A stretch of 64,000 bases of DNA from Ursus arctos (Eukaryota; Chordata; Mammalia; Carnivora; Ursidae): NCBI RefSeq assembly GCF_023065955.2, contig NW_026622963.1, positions 8,501,001 through 8,565,000 of the forward strand, given 5' to 3'. The translations under genes and the position numbers were made by a program. Within the stretch, counting starts at the first letter, position 1, and the number at the start of each line of letters is the position of its first letter. Of this stretch, positions 24,848 through 35,521 are shown piece by piece. The notes beneath the pieces were generated by a model. It saw only the letters and a program-made list of their open reading frames with translations, was not told the origin of the DNA and did not search any database.

Positions 24848-26671
24848 TCAGAAGCTCTTAAAATTGTTCAGAACCATTTATGACAAAGAGAATGATACAA
24901 TAGATTTGCTTTTGAGTCTTGTTACTAGTTATTTAATGCCCCAAAGCCTTTGCTCCAAAGAGCAGAAGTTATACTGTGAAAAGGTTGGCATGCATTATAT
25001 GTTGTTAAGTCATACAGTAGGCCCATAATTGTGGCTCTAAGAATACAAATGATGTATTAAAAATATCCTGAGGTTAAAACATACAATGTAATTTCTATAA
25101 GTATTTTCCCTTGAAACCAGAGTTAGAAAAGAGTACCAGTAATTTTTCTTGTTCGTGGGGAAAATTACCCAATCTTACTCTTGGACTTTCTTTTTAATTT
25201 TATTTTTTTTAATTCAGTTATAATTGAAATGTGGCTATAGTTAAATGAAGATGTAGATCTCAGGTGTACTGTTCAATCAGTTTTGATGATTATGCCATTT
25301 TATTTGTTTTTTGCATATTTTAATTGGTATGTGAAAATATAAGTTTAATTATTTAAATTATTTGTTAAAATAGTTGTTTCCATTTGCTTTGTTTCTGTGT
25401 ATTAATGAAATCCACATGTATTTTCAACTCATCTTTTTTTACTCAGATACGCTGTCAAACAATAACCCAGTAGTGGAGATAATCTTTTATATGAGCTTCT
25501 GGTGTACTTGAATAATTTCCCTTCAAAAATGGACTGTTAGTGTTGGAGCTACATGGAGTGAATAAATTTCCTGGGAGGAAACGATAATAAAATATTCAGG
25601 AAGTTATTAGGAAATGAGAACTTGTGTTCTTGTTCATTCAGATAAGCTGCTGAGACCTTTGTGTATATCAAAACAGTTTATATTAGAGCAATGACTGAGG
25701 GGTTTGGCAACTTTTTTCTAATAGTGTTAGGGACTTTGGACTATAGGATGATGGAATGTATATTGCATAATTGAAAGAAAAATTTCCCCAAAGCTAAGTT
25801 GTTTGAGAATTGTTTTTTTCTGTATTTGAGTGTTTCTGTCAGGGAAGAAGAGTGAGAGCTTTCTGAAGCTGGGTTGTGTAAGAACCCAGTGGGGAGCGGT
25901 GCTCCTGGGGGAGCCTGATGGCAGTGTGCTTTTTCAGAGTGTACGCAGGAAGTGGGTGAGTATGCATTCCCCCCACTAACAGTTTTCTTCCCTGTGTTTT
26001 GCTCTCATGTCATCATTAGACAGTTTGGCTCTGTCCTTAATTTTAGCCACTTTGTTCTAGAGTAACTGGGATCACTGTAACTCTCTAGGCAGTATTTTTC
26101 CTTTTACTGACTGGAATTGCTGAACCATTTGTTTTGTTTTATTTAACAAACCGGGTTTAGAGGCTTGTTTTTTCCTCGGCATGTGTTCGTAGCAGGGAGG
26201 ATTTACCCCTAAGTTGTTGAGTCTGGATTCCCTCACTTGCAGAGCCCCTTCTAGGGCCTGGGAGAGGCTCCAGCACTAGGTTCTATATTTATGCATTTCT
26301 GTGAAGTCTGCAAAATTGAATTTTTTTCTTGTATTCTTTTTCCTTAAAAAGGGCCCCCAAATTATATATTCTTCAAACACCACAAAACTCAGTTCGGCGC
26401 TGGTTCATGAAACAGGTTGAGTGTTGATTTCTAGTTGTGTCTGAGATAGATTTGAGGGATACAGGAAGGAAATATTACTGAGGAAGCGGAGCTATTGCCT
26501 GATGATTGTATGGTCAGGGGTCTCTTTCTGGAGGCAGAAGACGTAGGAATAGGACGGGTGGAGGGGAGGGTGTGCCACAGCCAGGGGAATGAGAACGTCA
26601 GGATGGTCTCCTTCGATTGAAGGGTGCATTTGCAGCTAAGGTTTCCGATAGCATTTAAAAATAACAGAGAC
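24848..26671. other. Intronic sequence with a small L1-like tail
   Basis: At 25185-25310 'aattcagttataattgaaatgtgg...ctcaggtgtactgttcaatcag' looks like a reversed old L1 3' end. The rest is AT-rich intron with no exon or RNA gene recognised. Confidence 0.4.
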
Positions 26672-26805
26672 ACTGTATGGTACTGTATGGTGACTAACAT
26701 AATAAAAAAAATATTATAATAAAAAAATAAAATAACAGAGACATCAAAAACTAAGGTTGTGCTGTATGGTGACTAACATAACATAATAAAAAATGAAAAA
26801 AAAAA
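26672..26805 (+). repeat. Two tiny LINE-1 3' tails in tandem at one target
   Basis: Both units carry the young carnivore L1 3' terminus 'ctgtatggtgactaacat(aacat)aataaaaaa'. Three copies of a target word separate and flank them: aaaataacagagac (26658-26671), the same again (26729-26742) and aaaataacaaagag (26807-26820). Each insert is only about 55-65 bp. The arrangement implies one extremely 5'-truncated L1 insertion followed by a second into one copy of its duplication. Confidence 0.8.
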
Positions 26806-27388
26806 TAAAATAACAAAGAGTCATCCCCGGATAATATGTTCCATCTTAAATTATTTTAATAACACATTTTTAGAATTTTGGGATAATTTTATTGAAAAAT
26901 TTGAAAAGCCAATTTCTTAATTAACTGGTTGACTTGAGATTAAGGTCTCTGTTGATTAGAAAACTATTTTGCTGGAAACACAAAAATGTCACTGGTTCTT
27001 CTCGGTTGCTATTAACTCGGTTTATACCTTCTAGGTTTGAGACGTGTTTCTTCTTTTCTTGGTCCTTTCTTCTTTTCTCATCATGTCTTTTTCCACACTT
27101 CCTTTTTATCTCTTGCTTTTCTTTACTTTTGTATTCAAAACTTGCTCTTACACTTTGAGGATTTTGAGTAACTGACTGTGGATAACCACATTTTAAAATT
27201 GTATTTTAGTGTTCTTCATTTAAAGATAATTTTGTGCTTACATGGCCTGGAGACAGATGTACAGTTAAATAGATGCGTAACATTGTGAGAAGTAATATGT
27301 AATATGTTCAGAATTATTTCACTTTTTCTAAATTTTTTTCTAATTGGGTTTCTTAGGACTGATAAGAGCATTTCTAAGTTGTATGGAT

Positions 27389-27402
27389 CTGCCACCTGGT
27401 GG
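27389..27402 (-). promoter_or_regulatory. CTCF-like binding motif
   Basis: The + strand reads ctgccacctggtgg. The minus strand is CCACCAGGTGGCAG, which agrees with the CTCF core consensus (CCASYAGRKGGCRS) at every position. It is not inside any repeat I recognise. Whether it is bound cannot be told from sequence. Confidence 0.6.
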
Positions 27403-27889
27403 TGAAATTTGTAGCACGTGCTGAATATTTGATGATTTTGATAATGGATTCTTGCCTTTGTGGGCCTCAGATTTAGATTTAGAGGCTACTTAGGCTTGTT
27501 AGGTATATGATATTTTCCTCCCGAGTTTTTTTGATTAAGAAAATGTTACTTAAATGTGATAGGATAGGGAAATTTTGACTGATTATTTCTGTCCACTGTA
27601 TTGTATAGGACTCTTGGCTCATGAAATTTGTTTATTACTGAGTTGAAATAAACTCTGAGCATTTGAGAATGTACTTTCTTAAATTCAAAAGCTTTTGAGA
27701 AGATTGTTGTTAATTCTAAATCTTTTAATACGGATAGTCATTAACTTATAAGAAAAACAAAAATCATAGGACAAAGGCAGTGTTTTGGAGAGAAATAAAG
27801 GATTTTGTTTATTCCCTTCAAAGAACAGTAGCAGGCCTTTTAAAGCTTTTTTTTTTTTTAAGTAAATAGAAAGATTAACAGTATTTTAT

Positions 27890-28570
27890 GGCCCTCAGTT
27901 GGAGTAGTAGTATATACTGAGCGCTGTGTTAGGTGCAGAGGAGAAAGTAGAGAGTAACACCTGGATGTATTTTGTCCTTATAGAGTTTATGATCCTAGCT
28001 AGAGGCAGATATTAAGCAAGTACTTAACAGAAATAATTGATTACAATGTTGGTAAGTACTTTCAAGGACAGGTACATCACAGAGAGACCTGACCCAAGCT
28101 AGTGTGTCAGGGAGAGCTTCCATAAGAAGGTGGCGTCTCAGCTGAGATCTGACGGGTACTGATGCAGTCAAATGTGAGTGCGTATCCCCTGAAGCGGGAA
28201 GGAGGTTGGCAAGGATGCAGAGCTGAAAGATCAAGGTGGCTGCAGTAGGGGGAGAGAGAGGGATTGTGGTGTGAAAGAAAACAGGAAATGTAGGATAGGA
28301 GTAAATCAGGGCCTTGCTGGGTGTGTCCGGGACTTTGGACTTCATCGTAAGAGTAATGAGAAGCTGTTGAAGTGTGTAGGCAGGGAGTGTTAGAATCCAA
28401 TTAATGATGAGTGAATTGGACAGGGCAAGACTGAGTGGAGGGCAGTTGGTTAGAAAGCCATTGTGGTAGTTCTGGCGTGGACCAGAGAGTATTACTGATG
28501 CAGTGAGAGGTATTTGGGATGTAACTGAAGTAGAATAGACAAGACTTAGAGAATGATTGGATGTGGTGCT
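27890..28570 (-). repeat. LINE-2, antisense
   Basis: Reversed L2 order: 'atactgagcgctgtgttaggtgcagaggag', 'ttgtccttatagagtttatgatcctagctagagg', 'cagggagagcttccataagaaggtggcg', 'gggactttggacttcatcgtaagagtaatgagaagctg', 'agagtattactgatgcagtgagagg'. The longest open frame in the window (192 codons, minus strand, 27995-28573) lies entirely in this element and is best read as repeat-derived. Confidence 0.75.
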
Positions 28571-28574
28571 CAAT

Positions 28575-28660
28575 TTTTCTGTCTTAGTTTCTTTATCTGT
28601 AAAAGGATAATAATGGTACTTAGATTATAGGGTTGTTGGGAGGATTAAAGGAGTGAACTT
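28575..28660 (+). repeat. MIR fragment, sense
   Basis: 'ctgtcttagtttctttatctgtaaaaggataataatggtacttagattatagggttgttgggaggattaaa' is the conserved 3' half of a sense MIR. Confidence 0.8.
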
Positions 28661-28669
28661 TTGTAATAT

Positions 28670-29715
28670 ATTCTGTTTTTTACTTTTCCCCTTCTATTCA
28701 ACATGGTGCTTTCAGGATGTATCCGTGTTGTTACATGTGTGCCTAGTTAGTAGCCTCTGATTGTAGTTTTCAGAGAATACATCTATTACATTTTACTTAC
28801 GCATTTCCTAAGTTGTGCATTCCTAGCTTTGCCCCAGCTTCCACTGCCACAAATATAGCCATAGTCAAAGTTCTTCTATATGAATCCTTGCCGACTGTTG
28901 CATACACATCTCTGAGATATAAATCCAGGAGTGGAATTATTACATCAAATGACATATGTACAATTTAATTTCACTAAATGTAACCTGTTTTGTAGAATGT
29001 TTGCAGTAGTTTATACTCCCACCAGCAATACATGTGAGTTACTGTCTGCTCTATCCTTGCCAGTGTCAAATAGGACTTACCTTCCGAACTTTGCCATTTT
29101 GACTTGGGTATAAAGAGTTATTTCAATATTGGTTGAATTTGCATTTTCCTGATTACTAATGAGACTTGCAATGATTACAGCCATTTAGTTGTCTGCTCCT
29201 GGTGGCTTTCCTATTTATATCCTGTATTCATTTTTGTGTCAGGTTTCTAGTCTTTCTTGTTGATTTGCAGGTCTTTGTATATTCCTGATACCATTTCTGT
29301 TGGTTCTAGTCATTGCAAATCATTTTTCACTGTCATTTGTCTACTTTGCCTGTTGTGTTCTTTGAACAGAGATCCTTAGTTTTAATGTGGCTAAATCCAT
29401 TGTTGTTTTTTTTTTTTAAGATTTTATTTATTTATTTGACAGAGAGAGAGAGATAGCCAGTGAGAGAGGGAACACAAGCAGGAGGAGTGAGAGAGGAAGA
29501 AGCAGGCTTCCCGCGGAGGAGCCTGATGCGGGGCTTGATCCCAGAACTCCGGGATCACGCCCTGAGCCGAAGGCAGATGCTTAACGACTGAGCCACCCAG
29601 GCGCCCCAAAATCCATTGTTTTTTTTTTAATTTTCCCTTACTTTTTGTGCTTCTTTGTGTTAGTGACCCTAGGTCTCCTACATTTTCTTCTTTCTTAATG
29701 CAGTTTTAGATTTCA
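28670..29715 (-). repeat. Old LINE-1, antisense, interrupted by a CAN SINE
   Basis: Reversed L1 ORF2/3' text: 'ctgagatataaatccaggagtggaattattacatcaaatgacat', 'tttatactcccaccagcaatacatgtgagttac', 'ttgtatattcctgataccattt', 'agagatccttagttttaatgtgg'. The SINE at 29405-29608 splits it, and the text continues after it. Confidence 0.7.
29405..29608 (-). repeat. CAN SINE, antisense, arctoid-type sub-family
   Basis: T tail, 'aagattttatttatttatttgacagagagag', 'gaggagcctgatgcggggcttgatcccagaactccgggatcacgccctgagccgaaggcag', and a 'gagccacccaggcgcccc' end. Duplication aaatccattgtt at 29393-29404 and 29609-29620. Low divergence from the other copies of this sub-type. Confidence 0.95.
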
Positions 29716-29717
29716 CA

Positions 29718-29795
29718 TTTAGATAACAAATATTTATTGAGTACCTCCCATATTCTAGGCATTAGGGAATAGAACTGTGAATCAGATATATGAGG
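29718..29795 (-). repeat. LINE-2 3' fragment, antisense
   Basis: 'aacaaatatttattgagtacctcccatattctaggcattagggaatagaactgtgaatcag' is the reversed terminal L2 text. Confidence 0.65.
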
Positions 29796-31726
29796 AGTGC
29801 TTAGCTGACCCGTGAAGCTTCTGAAAGAGCAACTTTACTGATTTAGGAAACATGGGGCATGATGAGGAAATCTGGGGCAGGTGTGGGGGTTGTATGGCAT
29901 ACACATCTTTAGTTAAGTTAAATTTTTAAGTTGACATATTATAGAAGTGTGTGTATGTGTGTTCTGGGTTTTATCATGTGTAAGATGGATACCTTTAACC
30001 TCCACCATAATCAGGTACAGAACAGTTTCCAAAAACTTCCCTCATGCTGGCCCTTTGTAGTCAGACTCTCCCTCCATTTCTCACTCCCACTGATCTCTTC
30101 TCCATCCCTACAGTTTTGCCTTTCCCAGAATGTCATGTAAGTGGAATCAGATAGCCTCTGAGGCTGGCTTTCACTAAGCATAGTCCCTTTGAGATTCATC
30201 CATCTTGTGTGTATCAATAGTTTGTTCGTTTTTATTGCTGAGGGGTATTCTCCTGTATGAAAGTACTGCATTTTATCCATTCGCCTGGTGAAGGACAACT
30301 GCGGTGTCTTCAGTTTGTGAGTATAATCAATAAAACTGTTACAAACTCTTATGTACAGATTTTTGTGTCAACATGTTTTTATTTCTCTAGTAAATATCCC
30401 CGAGTGAGATTGCTGGGCCATGTGGTAAGTGCCAGACTGTTCTCAGAGCAGCTCTACCTTTGTATTCTCTTCAGCAGCGTATGTGAGTTCTAATTGCTTG
30501 GTGTCCTCCCCAGTACTTGGTATTGTCGGTTCTTTTTTTCTTTCTTGCCACTATAAAAGTAGTAGTATGATTATGTTGTAGTTTAGTTTGGATTTCGCTA
30601 GTGACTAATGTTATTGAACATCTTTTTCTGTGTTTACTTGCCGGTATTGGTGAGATGTCTAGTTAAATCTTTTGCCCAATTAAAAAAAAATGGGTGGTTT
30701 TCTGATGGTTGAGTTTTTAGTTTTTTTTTAATTTATTTTGTATACAGTTTCTTTTGTTAATGGTTTGCAGGTATTTTCCCCCAGTCTTTTTTGTCTATTC
30801 ATACTCTCAATGTCTTTTGCAGAGCAAAAGCTTTAAGTTTGGTGAAGCTCCATTTATCAGTTTAGTCTCTTTATGAATTATGCTTTTAGTGTCATTTCTA
30901 AGAACTCTGATCCAGATTTACAAAAATTTTTCTCCTTGATTTTTTTGTGAGGAATTTTATAGTTTACATTTGATATTTAGGTTTATGATCCATTTTGAGT
31001 TAACTTCTATATCAAGTCAAGGTGCTTTCTCTCTTTCTTTGTCCCTCCCTCTCTCTCTCTGTCTCCGTCTCTCTCTCTTTTTTTGGGGGGGGGGACATAT
31101 GGATATCCAAACTGTTTCAACCTTATTGTTGAAAAGACTCTCCTTTCTTCATTGAATTTTATTCACACTTATATGTCAAAAATTAGTTACCATAATTGTG
31201 TGGGTCTATCTCTGAATTCTGTTTGGTTCCAGTGATGTGTGTGTCTGTCATTTTGCCAATCCCACATTGTCTTAATTCCTGTAGCTTTGTAAGTCTTAAA
31301 ATAGTGTAGTTCGAATCCTTCAACATTGTTTCTCTTTTTTGAAATTCTTTATTCTGCTTCATTTGCTTTTTCATGTAACTTTTAGTTTTTTGTCTTTATC
31401 TACAAAACTTTTGGTTAGGATTATGATTGGAATTGTATTAAATCCATAGGACAATTGGGGAGAATTGGCATTTCAGCTATGTGAGTCTTTAAATCCATGT
31501 ACATATGTCTTTTCATTTATTTAGAGAGCCTTTGATTTTTTTTTAAATCAGCATTTTGTAGTTCTCAGATACTTAAGTATTTCATGTTTTTGGAGCTATT
31601 GTAAATATTTTCCCCCTAATTTTGACTGCCAGTTGTTGATTGCCAGCACAGGAAAATTGACTGATTTTTTGTATGTTAACCTTGTGCCCTATGACCTTGC
31701 TTAAACTCACTTAAAAGTTCTAAGTT

Positions 31727-31912
31727 TCAAAGTAGGCAATCATGTTGTCTGCAGTTGTGATGGTTTTTTCTTTCTTTGTTTTTGATCTGTATGCCTTTTA
31801 TTAATTTTCCTTGCCTTATTACTTTGGCTAGAATTTCCAGTACAGTGCTGAATAGTGGTGGTGAGTATAGACATCCTTGCTTTGTTTCTGATATTAGGGG
31901 AAAGCAATTCAC
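31727..31912 (-). pseudogene. LINE-1 ORF2 reverse-transcriptase remnant
   Basis: The minus strand stays open for 61 codons and reads ...ISETKQGCLYSPPLF...VLEILAKVIRQ...KGIQIKNKE..., which is recognisably the thumb-side stretch just before the catalytic motif of L1 reverse transcriptase. No catalytic YxDD survives in the frame, and sequence on either side is out of frame. It is a dead fragment inside the L1 at 29935-32640. Confidence 0.8.
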
Positions 31913-32432
31913 TCTTTCATTATGAAGTGTGATGTTAACTTAAGGTTGTTGTTGTAGTTTTTTTTAGATGCCCTTTATCAAGTTAAGAAGTTTCTCTTCC
32001 TAGTTTGCTAAGAGTTTTTTTTAGCATGAATAGGAGCTGAATTTTGACAAGAGCTCTTCTGCATCTGTTGATAATATCATGCAGTTTCTCCTTTTAGTTT
32101 GTCATTCTGATGGATTATATTGATTTCAGAATATGAAACCAGCCTTACATTCCTGGGATAAACCTCCACTTGACTTGCTAGTCTTTTTGTATTGCTAGAT
32201 TTGATTTGCTAATATTTTGTTGAGGATTATTCCATCTGTGTTGATGAGGAATTTTGGTCTATAGTTCCCTTGTACCATATTGGCCTGGTTTTAGTATCAG
32301 ATAATGCTGGCATCATAAAATTAGTTGTGACATGTCCCTTCCTCTTCTGTTTTTTGGAAGATATTGCACAGAATGTTATTTCTTCTTTCAATGTTTGTTA
32401 GAATTCAAAATTAAAACCAAATGGGTCTTTTT

Positions 32433-32627
32433 TTAAAAAGATTATTTATTTTTAGAGAGAATGCGAATGAGCAGGGAGGAGGGGCAGGAGGAGAGGGAGA
32501 GAATGTCAAGCAGACTCCCTGCTGAGCACAGAGTCCAGTGCTGGGCTCCATCTCATTACCTAGAGATCATGACCTGAGCCAAAATTAAGAGTTGGACACT
32601 TAAGTAGTGGAGCCACCGAGGCACCCC
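32433..32627 (-). repeat. CAN SINE, antisense, inserted in LINE-1
   Basis: 'aaaaagattatttatttttagagagaa', 'caagcagactccctgctgagcacagag', and an end 'gagccaccgaggcacccc'. Duplication aaatgggtctttt at about 32419-32431 and 32628-32640. The host L1 phrase is split exactly at the target. Confidence 0.93.
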
Positions 32628-32760
32628 AAATGGGTCTTTTAAAATGTAAAAACGTTCACAATCAGAAGTAACATTTATATTAAACATTTATATTACATCA
32701 AAATAGTAACATTTCTATTGTAGAAAACTTAGAAAATATTGTTAAAAGTTAGTAACTATA

Positions 32761-32959
32761 GGGGCACCTGGGTAGTACAGTCGTTAAGCGTCTGCCTTTG
32801 GCTCAGGGCGTGATCCTGGCGTTCCGGGATCGAGTCCCACATCGGGCTCCTCCACTGGGAGCCTGCTTCTTCCTCTCCCACTCCCCTGCTGTGTTCTCTC
32901 TCTCGCTGGCTATCTCTCTGTCACATAAATAAATAAAAAAAAAAAATCTTAAAAAAAAA
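32761..32959 (+). repeat. CAN SINE, sense
   Basis: 'ggggcacctgggtagtacagtcgttaagcgtctgcctttggctcagggcgtgatcc' head, CT-rich 3' part, ataaataaataaaa tail and a second A-run. Duplication agtaactata at 32751-32760 and 32960-32969. Confidence 0.95.
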
Positions 32960-33080
32960 AGTAACTATAGAAACGAATAAAGAAAGTAAAAACCACGTAT
33001 CTCACAATTCAGATGATTTTATTAATATTTTGGTATTTTTTTTCTAGTTTTCCTCCTCTACATATATACTTGTGTATTTT

Positions 33081-33278
33081 TTTTTCTTTTAAGATTTTAT
33101 TTATTTATTTGACAGAGATAGAGACAGCCAGTGAGAGGGGGAACACAAGCAGGGGGAGTGGGAGAGGAAGAAGCAGGCTCATAGCGGAGGAGCCTGATGT
33201 GGGGCTCGATCCCAGAACGCCGGGATCACGCCCTGAGCCGAAGGCAGGTGCTTAACCGCTGTGCCACCCAGGCGCCCC
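33081..33278 (-). repeat. CAN SINE, antisense (left of a stacked pair)
   Basis: Complete element of the same sub-type as 29405-29608, ending 'gtgccacccaggcgcccc'. It is directly followed by a partial copy of the target (tgtgtattttt, 33279-33289) and then the second SINE. Confidence 0.95.
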
Positions 33279-33288
33279 TGTGTATTTT

Positions 33289-33474
33289 TTTTTTAAGATT
33301 TTATTTATTTATTTGACAGACAGCCAGCGAGAGAGGGAACACAGGCAGGAGGAGTGGGAGAGGAAGAAACAGGCTCCTAGCGGAGGAGCCTGATGTGGGG
33401 CTCGATCCCAGGACTCTGGGATCACGCCCTGAGCCGAAGGCAGAGGCTTAACTACTGAGCCACCCAGGCGCCCC
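33289..33474 (-). repeat. CAN SINE, antisense (right of a stacked pair)
   Basis: It lacks the 'gatagaga' segment seen in its left neighbour, so it is a slightly different copy and not a duplicate of it. The target word tatacttgtgtatttt occurs before the left SINE (33065-33080) and after this one (33475-33490), which shows this SINE arrived first and the left one entered its left duplication. Confidence 0.95.
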
Positions 33475-33490
33475 TATACTTGTGTATTTT

Positions 33491-33926
33491 TAAACTCTGT
33501 GTGTGTGTGTGTATGTGCATGTGTGTTTAAAACAAAATTGGGGATCATATTACAAATATTTTATACCTGGATCCAGTATGGCTACCTAATTTTGCCGTGT
33601 TCCATAATTTCACATAAACATTAATCTTGAAAATTAAAGTGTGTAAGTTCTTTTTATATAAGTTTTTTTTCCTAAAAATTTACTTAAGATTTATTTCTGG
33701 AACTAGAAAGGGTTTGACATATTGAAGGCTCTTTATACACATCACAAAGTTGCTTTTTAGGAAGGATATATAAATTTTTACTCCCAAATGGATATTTTAA
33801 AAAGTATGTGTATATATTTATATTTTATGGATTTATGTGTAAATACATATAAAATATATTAATATGTATCTGTCTCTATGTATATACTTAGTTTATTTTA
33901 AGAAATTTTAAGGAGTGAAGTATATT
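33491..33926. repeat. (GT)n microsatellite and AT-rich intron
   Basis: A gtgtgtgtgtgtgtatgtgcatgtgtgt run covers about 33498-33529. The rest is AT-rich, with no exon or repeat recognised. Confidence 0.7.
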
Positions 33927-34131
33927 ATTCTTTTTTTTTTTTTAAAGATTTTATTTATTTATTTGACAGAGATAGAGACAGCCAGCGAGAGAGGGAACAC
34001 AAGCAGGGGAGTGGGAGAGGAAGAAGCAGGCTCCCAGCGGAGGAGCCTGATGTGGGGCTCGATCCCATAACGCCGGGATCACGCCCTGAGCCGAAGGCAG
34101 ATGCTTAACCGCTGTGCCACCCAGGCGTCCC
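33927..34131 (-). repeat. CAN SINE, antisense
   Basis: T tail, 'aaagattttatttatttatttgacagagatagagacagccagcgagagaggg', 'gatcccataacgccgggatcacgccctgagcc', end 'gtgccacccaggcgtcc'. Duplication tgaagtatatt at 33915-33925 and from 34132. Little diverged. Confidence 0.95.
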
Positions 34132-35220
34132 TGAAGTATATTTTCTTAAATATTTAGTTTCCCAAATGAGTGTGGCTATATTTTATGACTATACACACTT
34201 GCAGAGACAGTTTTGATATAGAAATGAAAGCTTTTAAATTATGAGTGTGCAAAAATGCCGGTAAGAGGTTATTCTTATCATAATGACAGTGTGACCTGTG
34301 ATTCAGTCTGTAATTTTATTCTCTGTTGATTTTTTTAATCATCAAATATAGTTTACACAATGTAATTTTAATGAAATCATGCTTGAAAATATGTGCTTTA
34401 AGTTTTTCATAGGAAATATTTATATAATTTATGTCAGAGAGACATTTTGATTTACAAGGTTAGTGAAACAGATTTCTTTGGTGAAAAAGTATGCAAGACT
34501 TCCAAAGTAGAAGTAGTCAGGAATTAGTTTTTAGGTGTATTCATCAAGGTCACATATATGTAGAGTTACCGTAGGTCCTGGTTTGCTTGTTGTTCCTGTT
34601 AAATAATTATTTTTAGCACCCCCTCTTGCCCTCAGAAATGTCCTGATTTGAATAATAAAGTATATATTAACCCTGTATTTTTGATAGATTGGACCTTTCC
34701 AGAGTATAAACTTGTCAGAAGCCTTGCACCAAGTTTAATTAGCCAAGAACTTTCAAATTAGTGTTTAGGAAATTATGTGTGCTCAAGAAAAATAGTAATT
34801 TTGGACTTCTGGTAATTCTTTATCAACTATGGTTTTTTAGTAGCAGTTCTGAAAAATCTGGTTTTGTATTTGTATACCAGCATTTTAAAATTTGCCATCT
34901 CAAAGTATGTTCAGTTCCATTTCTTTCCCTTTAACAAAGTAACAAGGCAGCAATTATTGCTTCTTCCTATTCATACTGTAGACTTTGTTTTCAGGTCTTT
35001 GAGGTAGTTCAAAGAGCAGAGATTTTATTTCCATACCCGTCTTGGTATATGTGTAGGTAGACTTCTAGACTCAAAAAATGAACTTAAACCATGCTTAATT
35101 TGTGACAAGCATTTTGCCAGTATTTGCAAAATGAAAGCAGAATCCAAATACAAAGAACACTCTATTTCGGGACAGTAAGAAAAGAAATACAGTCTGTATA
35201 ACATAAAATTATGAGACATT
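34132..35220. other. Intronic sequence, no feature recognised
   Basis: About 1.1 kb of AT-rich, repeat-poor intron between two SINE-rich stretches. No exon or RNA gene is seen. Candidate unique sequence for conservation testing. Confidence 0.5.
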
Positions 35221-35351
35221 TAACAAATTTACTGTATGCACACTGTGTTCTAGGTCTAGGCTCTGGGATAAGCACTGAATAAGACAAACACAGTCCTTGC
35301 TCTTATGGAACATGAAATCTAGTGGGGAAGGCTGAACATTTGAAAACATTA
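35221..35351 (-). repeat. LINE-2 fragment, antisense
   Basis: 'cacactgtgttctaggtctaggctctgggataagcactgaataagacaaacacagtccttgctcttatggaacatgaaatctagtggg' is the reversed L2 3' text. It stops where the SINE begins. Confidence 0.75.
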
Positions 35352-35521
35352 ATTTTTTTAAGGATTTTATTTATTTGAAAGAGAGAGAGAGAGATAGAGA
35401 GAGGAGAAGAACAGAGCTGAGTGTGGAGCCTGACGTGGGGCTCGATCCCATGACCCTGAGATCATGACCTGAGGTGACATCAAGAGTCAGCACTTAACCA
35501 GCTGAGCCACTCAGGTGCCCC
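35352..35521 (-). repeat. CAN SINE, antisense, inserted at an L2 edge
   Basis: 'aaggattttatttatttgaaagagag', 'gagcctgacgtggggctcgatcccatgaccctgagatcatgacctg', end 'gagccactcaggtgcccc'. A diverged duplication pair (gaaaacattaat / taaacacataat) may flank it. Confidence 0.9.

Larger units (their letters stand above)
29935..32640 (-). repeat. LINE-1, antisense, with decayed ORF2
   Basis: About 2.5 kb of reversed L1 from its 3' region ('tttgcctttcccagaatgtcatgtaagtggaatcag', 'ctgaggggtattctcctgtatgaaagtactgcattttatcc') back into ORF2 ('ccttgtaccatattggcctggttttagtatcag', 'gaattcaaaattaaaaccaaatgggtctt'). It continues on both sides of the SINE at 32433-32627. Frameshifts and stops are frequent. 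It holds a CT-rich/G10 low-complexity stretch at 31029-31094. Confidence 0.85.

Noticed and set aside
27995..28573. 192-codon minus-strand open frame, the longest in the window
   Set aside because: It lies wholly within an antisense LINE-2 copy. It shows no domain or reverse-transcriptase motif and has no host-gene features.
31029..31094. CT-rich plus G10 run as a regulatory element
   Set aside because: It lies inside an antisense L1 and is ordinary low-complexity sequence.
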